From Monoplex corrugatus (lineage: Eukaryota > Mollusca > Gastropoda > Littorinimorpha > Ranellidae), in contig CM060311.1 in assembly GCA_030674185.1 (NCBI GenBank), positions 97,919,513 to 97,983,512 on the forward strand: 64,000 nucleotides of DNA, read 5' to 3'. Below, piece by piece: positions 60,267 to 64,000 of the stretch; within the stretch, counting starts at the first letter, position 1; every line of letters begins with the position of its first letter. The notes under the pieces were generated by a model that had not been told where the DNA came from, did no database searches, and was given only the letters and a program-made list of their open reading frames with translations. The translations under genes were made by a program, and so were the position numbers.

Positions 60267-60603
60267 GGACAAGAATACTGACTCGGCGTTCTGTGAGGTC
60301 TGCTGGACTAATAATACCCAGCCAGACTTTCTGCACGGCTACCCGGGTAGCCATCAAAAATCTTTTTTTTTTCCTTTTCTTTTTGGCATTACCTTCCTCC
60401 AAAAATGTTTGTTTGGTCTCATTCTGTATTTTAGACCAGAGAGAAATAACACGTCTTTCCCTTTTTGGGGTCTATGACTATATTCACCTTACTTTGTTGT
60501 CAGCCCAGACTGTCGTTCCCATACAAGCACAATGGACAATGTTGATTGATTGACAAAGTTTGTTTCCAAGAATCGCAGTTTTTGTGTTTAAACTTTCTCA
60601 GGA

Positions 60604-61276
60604 ACACAACACGTGTTGTTTTCTAATCTGGACGACAGTGAAGTATCCAAACATGTCATCAACTTGATCAAGGAAACTGCCAACATCTGTTCCCAGTCAA
60701 GGTCAAATGAATTTCAGGACAACTATAGTTTAATTCTCTCCCTCTTGCCCCTTGTCTCTCTGTTTTTTAAATTTTCTCGTCATTTCTTTATTATGTCCAA
60801 CTCTGTCCGTATCTCTCACTGCTTTCTTTGCAGCTGTCTTTCTCTGAACATCTGAACCCTGACCCAGTGAGCTGTGATCGTGATAAGAATTTCAAAAATC
60901 TTAGCCAATCACATTCAGGAAATGACCCTTTTCCTAAAGTGTTAGATTTTAAATGCAAAGGCCAATGATCAATGTGCCTATATTGATAGAATGAATCGTT
61001 CATTTTTATAAGCCTATCATTCTGGTGATGTTGGCTCAATGGTTCATTTTCTTTGGTACAGAACATGAGAATAAATTATATATGACGCATCTGTTTACTA
61101 TATTGTTCACACCTCCTCTGCACACGGATAACAGATTCAATGAGTTTACCAAATCACTGCTAGCACATCAAAACAGGTGGATGGTTTTCCTGAAAGGATC
61201 TGAAACTGAGGGTCCTTTGACAAAATTTGAGGCTAACTTCAGTAACTTCTCTGCAAGAATAAAATCATCTCACTAA
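60604..61276 (+). other. Unrecognised plus-strand coding-like segments
   Basis: Three stretches look coding. 60604-60720 follows the acceptor-like TTTAAACTTTCTCAG and reads SNLDDSEVSKHVINLIKETA. 60831-60968 follows TTTCTTTGCAG and reads LSFSEHLNPDPVSCDRDKNF to a TGA. 61130-61276 follows GGATAACAG and reads FNEFTKSLLAHQNRWMVFLK to a TAA. I do not recognise any of them, and their phases do not join cleanly. They could be a decayed gene, an unknown transposon or chance. Confidence 0.25.
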
Positions 61277-61615
61277 AAACATCACTACTCTACGTTCAAA
61301 CTAATCAAACTCAAAGGCATCTGTACCTCCTACATCTAATGTCAATGACTGACCAACTTTGGTTCAATTTCAAAATTCAGTTACAAGCAATTCAGTGTTG
61401 CAATTCAACACTGCAAGGTCAATGGAAGAAACTCCTGTGAAGCGTGACCTTCTCTCTAAAACCAGCTATAGCTAGGTTTGTGCCTGTAGATGCCAATCAT
61501 GTGGCACTTGATCACATGGTGGTGGTCAGATGGTGATACACACAATGTTCCTGTTTTTCAACGCTACTCCGATGATTGTTTAGACAAACTTTTGAGGAGT
61601 AAGGAATAAGAACAT
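61277..61615. other. Unique sequence, nothing recognised
   Basis: No gene or repeat identified between the coding-like segments and the RTE tail. Confidence 0.4.
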
Positions 61616-61616
61616 A

Positions 61617-62324
61617 TATCATCATCATTATCATCAAGTGCCTTGCCACATGGCATTGGCAATCATGGCCTTCCATCTGTTTCAATCCCTTGTTGCCTCA
61701 AGCACCTCTTCCACCCTCTCTGTCTTCAGCCACTCTGCAAGTTCGTCCAATATTTTCTCCCTGGGTCTACCTGGTGCTCTCTTTCCCTCCAGCTTTCCAG
61801 TTGTGACCAGGTGCTCCAATTCCCCTTTCCTCATAAAATGGCCTATAAATGTTGCCTGTCTTTTTCTAATCTTCCTTATGAATGATCTTGTGTCTGCCTC
61901 CATCAAGACTGTCTCGTTTGTTTTCTTTGCTGTCCATGGAACTCTCATTCTCAACATTCTTCCTAGAAACCACATCTCGGCTGCCTCAATCTTGTTCTTG
62001 CTTTGCTTGTTGACTCTCCATGCCTCACAACCGTATAAAATTATCAGTTCTATGTAACATTCAAGAACTCTCTTCCTGATGTTAACTGACAGGCATTTGT
62101 TGATAAGAATGCTTTTCATCTTCTTGAATGCTGTTTTGGCTTGGCCTGTTCTGCTGGCTATTTCTAATGTGTATCTGCCGTCTGGTGAAACGATTGTTCC
62201 CAGATATTTAAACTTATCAACCTGTCGCAAGGTTGTGCCGTTTGCTGTTATTTTGCATGATGGGATTTCGTTTTTTACTGATCACCATGATTTCGGTCTG
62301 CTTGCTGTTTAGTTCCAACCCCTT
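61617..62324 (-). pseudogene. RTE-clade LINE 3' fragment, copy 3
   Basis: The minus frame contains VDKFKYLGTIVSPDGRYTLE, ECYIELIILYGCEAWRVNKQ and RKRQATFIGHFMRKGELEHL, with a (GAT)n-like tail at 61637-61617. It is truncated upstream near 62324, after a frameshift in the VMVISK region. Confidence 0.88.
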
Positions 62325-62635
62325 AACTGGACAGTGGAACAGGAATGTACTGGTTTAACGTCTGTGCATCTTCTGTAAACTTCTGCGCATCATATTACTA
62401 GTAACAGAATTCCAGTAGTGCAGTGCTGGAATTGTTGATTGAAGTGTGTGTGAACTGTCTGATTTGAAGGAATTCCAGATTCCATTTATTACTTACGTTG
62501 ATTTCTGAGATACTGCTCTTTGCTTGTTTGCATTTTCAACATCTCTTAGGTTTATCCTTTTCTTAATTAAATATCTCGATAGTTTATTTTCCACAATTTT
62601 CACTTTTTCAATCCCTCTCTGAATGCGTGTGTCTC
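62325..62635. other. Unique sequence
   Basis: No gene seen between the RTE fragment and the GT tract. Confidence 0.4.
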
Positions 62636-62636
62636 T

Positions 62637-62640
<4 letters not shown>

Positions 62641-62723
<83 letters not shown>

Positions 62724-62815
62724 GTGTGTGTGTGTATGTGTGTGTGTGTGTGTGTGTTGTGTGTGTGTGTGTGCGTGCATGCGTGCGTGCGTGCGTGCGT
62801 GTGTGTGTGTGAGTG
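62641..62815. repeat. (GT)n microsatellite
   Basis: About 170 bp of GT ending in (GCGT)n. Confidence 0.97.
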
Positions 62816-63063
62816 GGCACACAGGCATACATATCTGTGAGTGTTCGTTCGTGTTCATGTACGTGTGCATGCTTTCAAATGCCTGTATGTTTCCAACATT
62901 CATAATCATATGTATGTGTGTACGTGTGAATGGCACTAAGTGACCCCTCTGTGTTTGTGTGTGTGCATGCATGTGTGTGTGTGCGTGCATGTGTGTATGA
63001 GGAAATGAGGGAGTGAATAAGATACACAGTATGCATGCGTGCGTGCATGCATGCGCATACGCG

Positions 63064-63069
63064 CTGTGT

Positions 63070-63167
<98 letters not shown>

Positions 63168-63185
63168 TGTATGTGTGTGTGTGGG
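63064..63185. repeat. (GT)n microsatellite
   Basis: About 50 uninterrupted GT units, flanked by CATG/CGTG steps. Confidence 0.97.
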
Positions 63186-63189
63186 AAAG

Positions 63190-64000
63190 AGGCATAAAAT
63201 GTGTGAATGTGAGAATGTGCGTGTATGCATATGTGTGTATGGGTGTGTACACATATTTACAGCGGAGTTCGCCTACAACGAAACTCAAAAGACATTATTA
63301 TAGGTTTGTTACAGCAGAAGTTTATAATAGCTATAAGTATGACCTCACACAGTGCTGATTGTTTGTCGCTTGTTCACAACAGTCCCTGTTTTATTTGTCA
63401 TCATTATGGTACCTATTCACAGTATCAGTCATTTTAATGGTTCAGTCGGTGAAGAATCCAAAAAGAAACATACACACTCACACACACACACACAAACACA
63501 TCACTGCTGGAATTACATCACCAGTGTGGAAAAGTGGCCAACAGTGACTGGCCCGCCAGTCCTCAGTGCTTATTTGTCACAGGACAAGACTATACATAGC
63601 AAACTTGGCCCTTGGGAAACAGCAACTCATTTGTACAAAGAGGAATTTGTTATGCGTGATAGTAATTTTGTATTTTGTCCATTAGATTAAGCTAAAATTT
63701 TACAAGATGGAAAATGGGCTGGGAAAATAAAAGAGTATATTATTGCCAGAAATTTGTTGCAGGCAGGTTCGTTACAGGTGAAGTCCCTTGTACACACATG
63801 TGTTTAGGTTATCGTTATCAGCCTGACCTGAATCTAAAATCAATCATAATAGTAATGGGGGCATTTATAGCAATCACACACACACACTTTTTAAAAAAGA
63901 AATGATACTAGTTAACAGTAACACATAGTCAACAAGAGATGTGTCAACCCTGATAAAATGAAATCCAAAAGAAGTGTGACCGCCCACGTTACAATGAAAC
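63190..64000. other. Unique sequence with one unassigned plus frame
   Basis: The frame ending at 63690 contains WNYITSVEKWPTVTGPPVLS and YLSQDKTIHSKLGPWETATH. It looks coding-like, possibly a transposon remnant, but I cannot name it. The last 50 bp resemble the left edge of the fold-back element at 2813. Confidence 0.3.

Overview
This is animal nuclear DNA, almost certainly from a mollusc and most likely a caenogastropod snail. Coding density is very low, genes are split by long introns, and there are tRNA-derived SINEs of a type I associate with gastropods, RTE-clade LINEs, TTAA-ended MITEs and long (GT)n microsatellites. I see nothing prokaryotic or viral.

Almost all recognisable coding sequence belongs to one gene on the minus strand: a DHHC palmitoyltransferase of the ZDHHC9/14/18 group, closest to ZDHHC14/18. 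Exons in transcription order are 58776-58616 (TM2, DPG motif), 57462-57304 (zinc-binding cysteines), 52305-52168 (catalytic DHHC, TM3), 50916-50868 (loop), then one of two alternatives, 42923-42821 (B) or 42195-42093 (A), each with TM4 and TTxE, then 36440-36331 (PaCCT-like motif), 34732-34591 and 18738-18573 (C-terminal tail). Two tentative small exons follow at 11186-11160 and 6089-6039. Splice phases agree at every junction. The main exons give about 342 residues. The N-terminal exon(s) with TM1 lie beyond position 64000, and no stop codon or 3' end was identified with confidence.

The most notable feature is the intron before exons A and B. Its donor is ATATCCTT at 50867, a U12-type AT-AC donor. 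Both alternatives have perfect U12 branch sites (TTCCTTGAC before B, TTCCTTAAC before A). B is entered at an AC and A at an AG. Both alternatives leave through ordinary U2 donors, so B cannot be joined to A. This is a self-enforcing mutually exclusive exon pair in the TM4/TTxE segment of a palmitoyltransferase.

Roughly 27-29 kb (over 40%) of the window is tandem repeat: more than twenty unrelated minisatellites with 18-77 bp units, plus long microsatellites, nearly all in introns and often back to back (19.7-24.7 kb, 26.8-29.9 kb, 43.1-49.1 kb). Several arrays grew out of functional or mobile sequence. The 75-bp array at 58.74-59.5 kb copies a splice acceptor and the start of a ZDHHC exon. 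The array at 7.76-8.45 kb sits inside a SINE. The array at 44.05-44.9 kb starts in a LINE tail. The rest is dispersed elements: three RTE 3' ends, five copies of a 500-570 bp retroposon, several tRNA-SINEs, five LINE tails, piggyBac-like MITEs and one hAT-like MITE.
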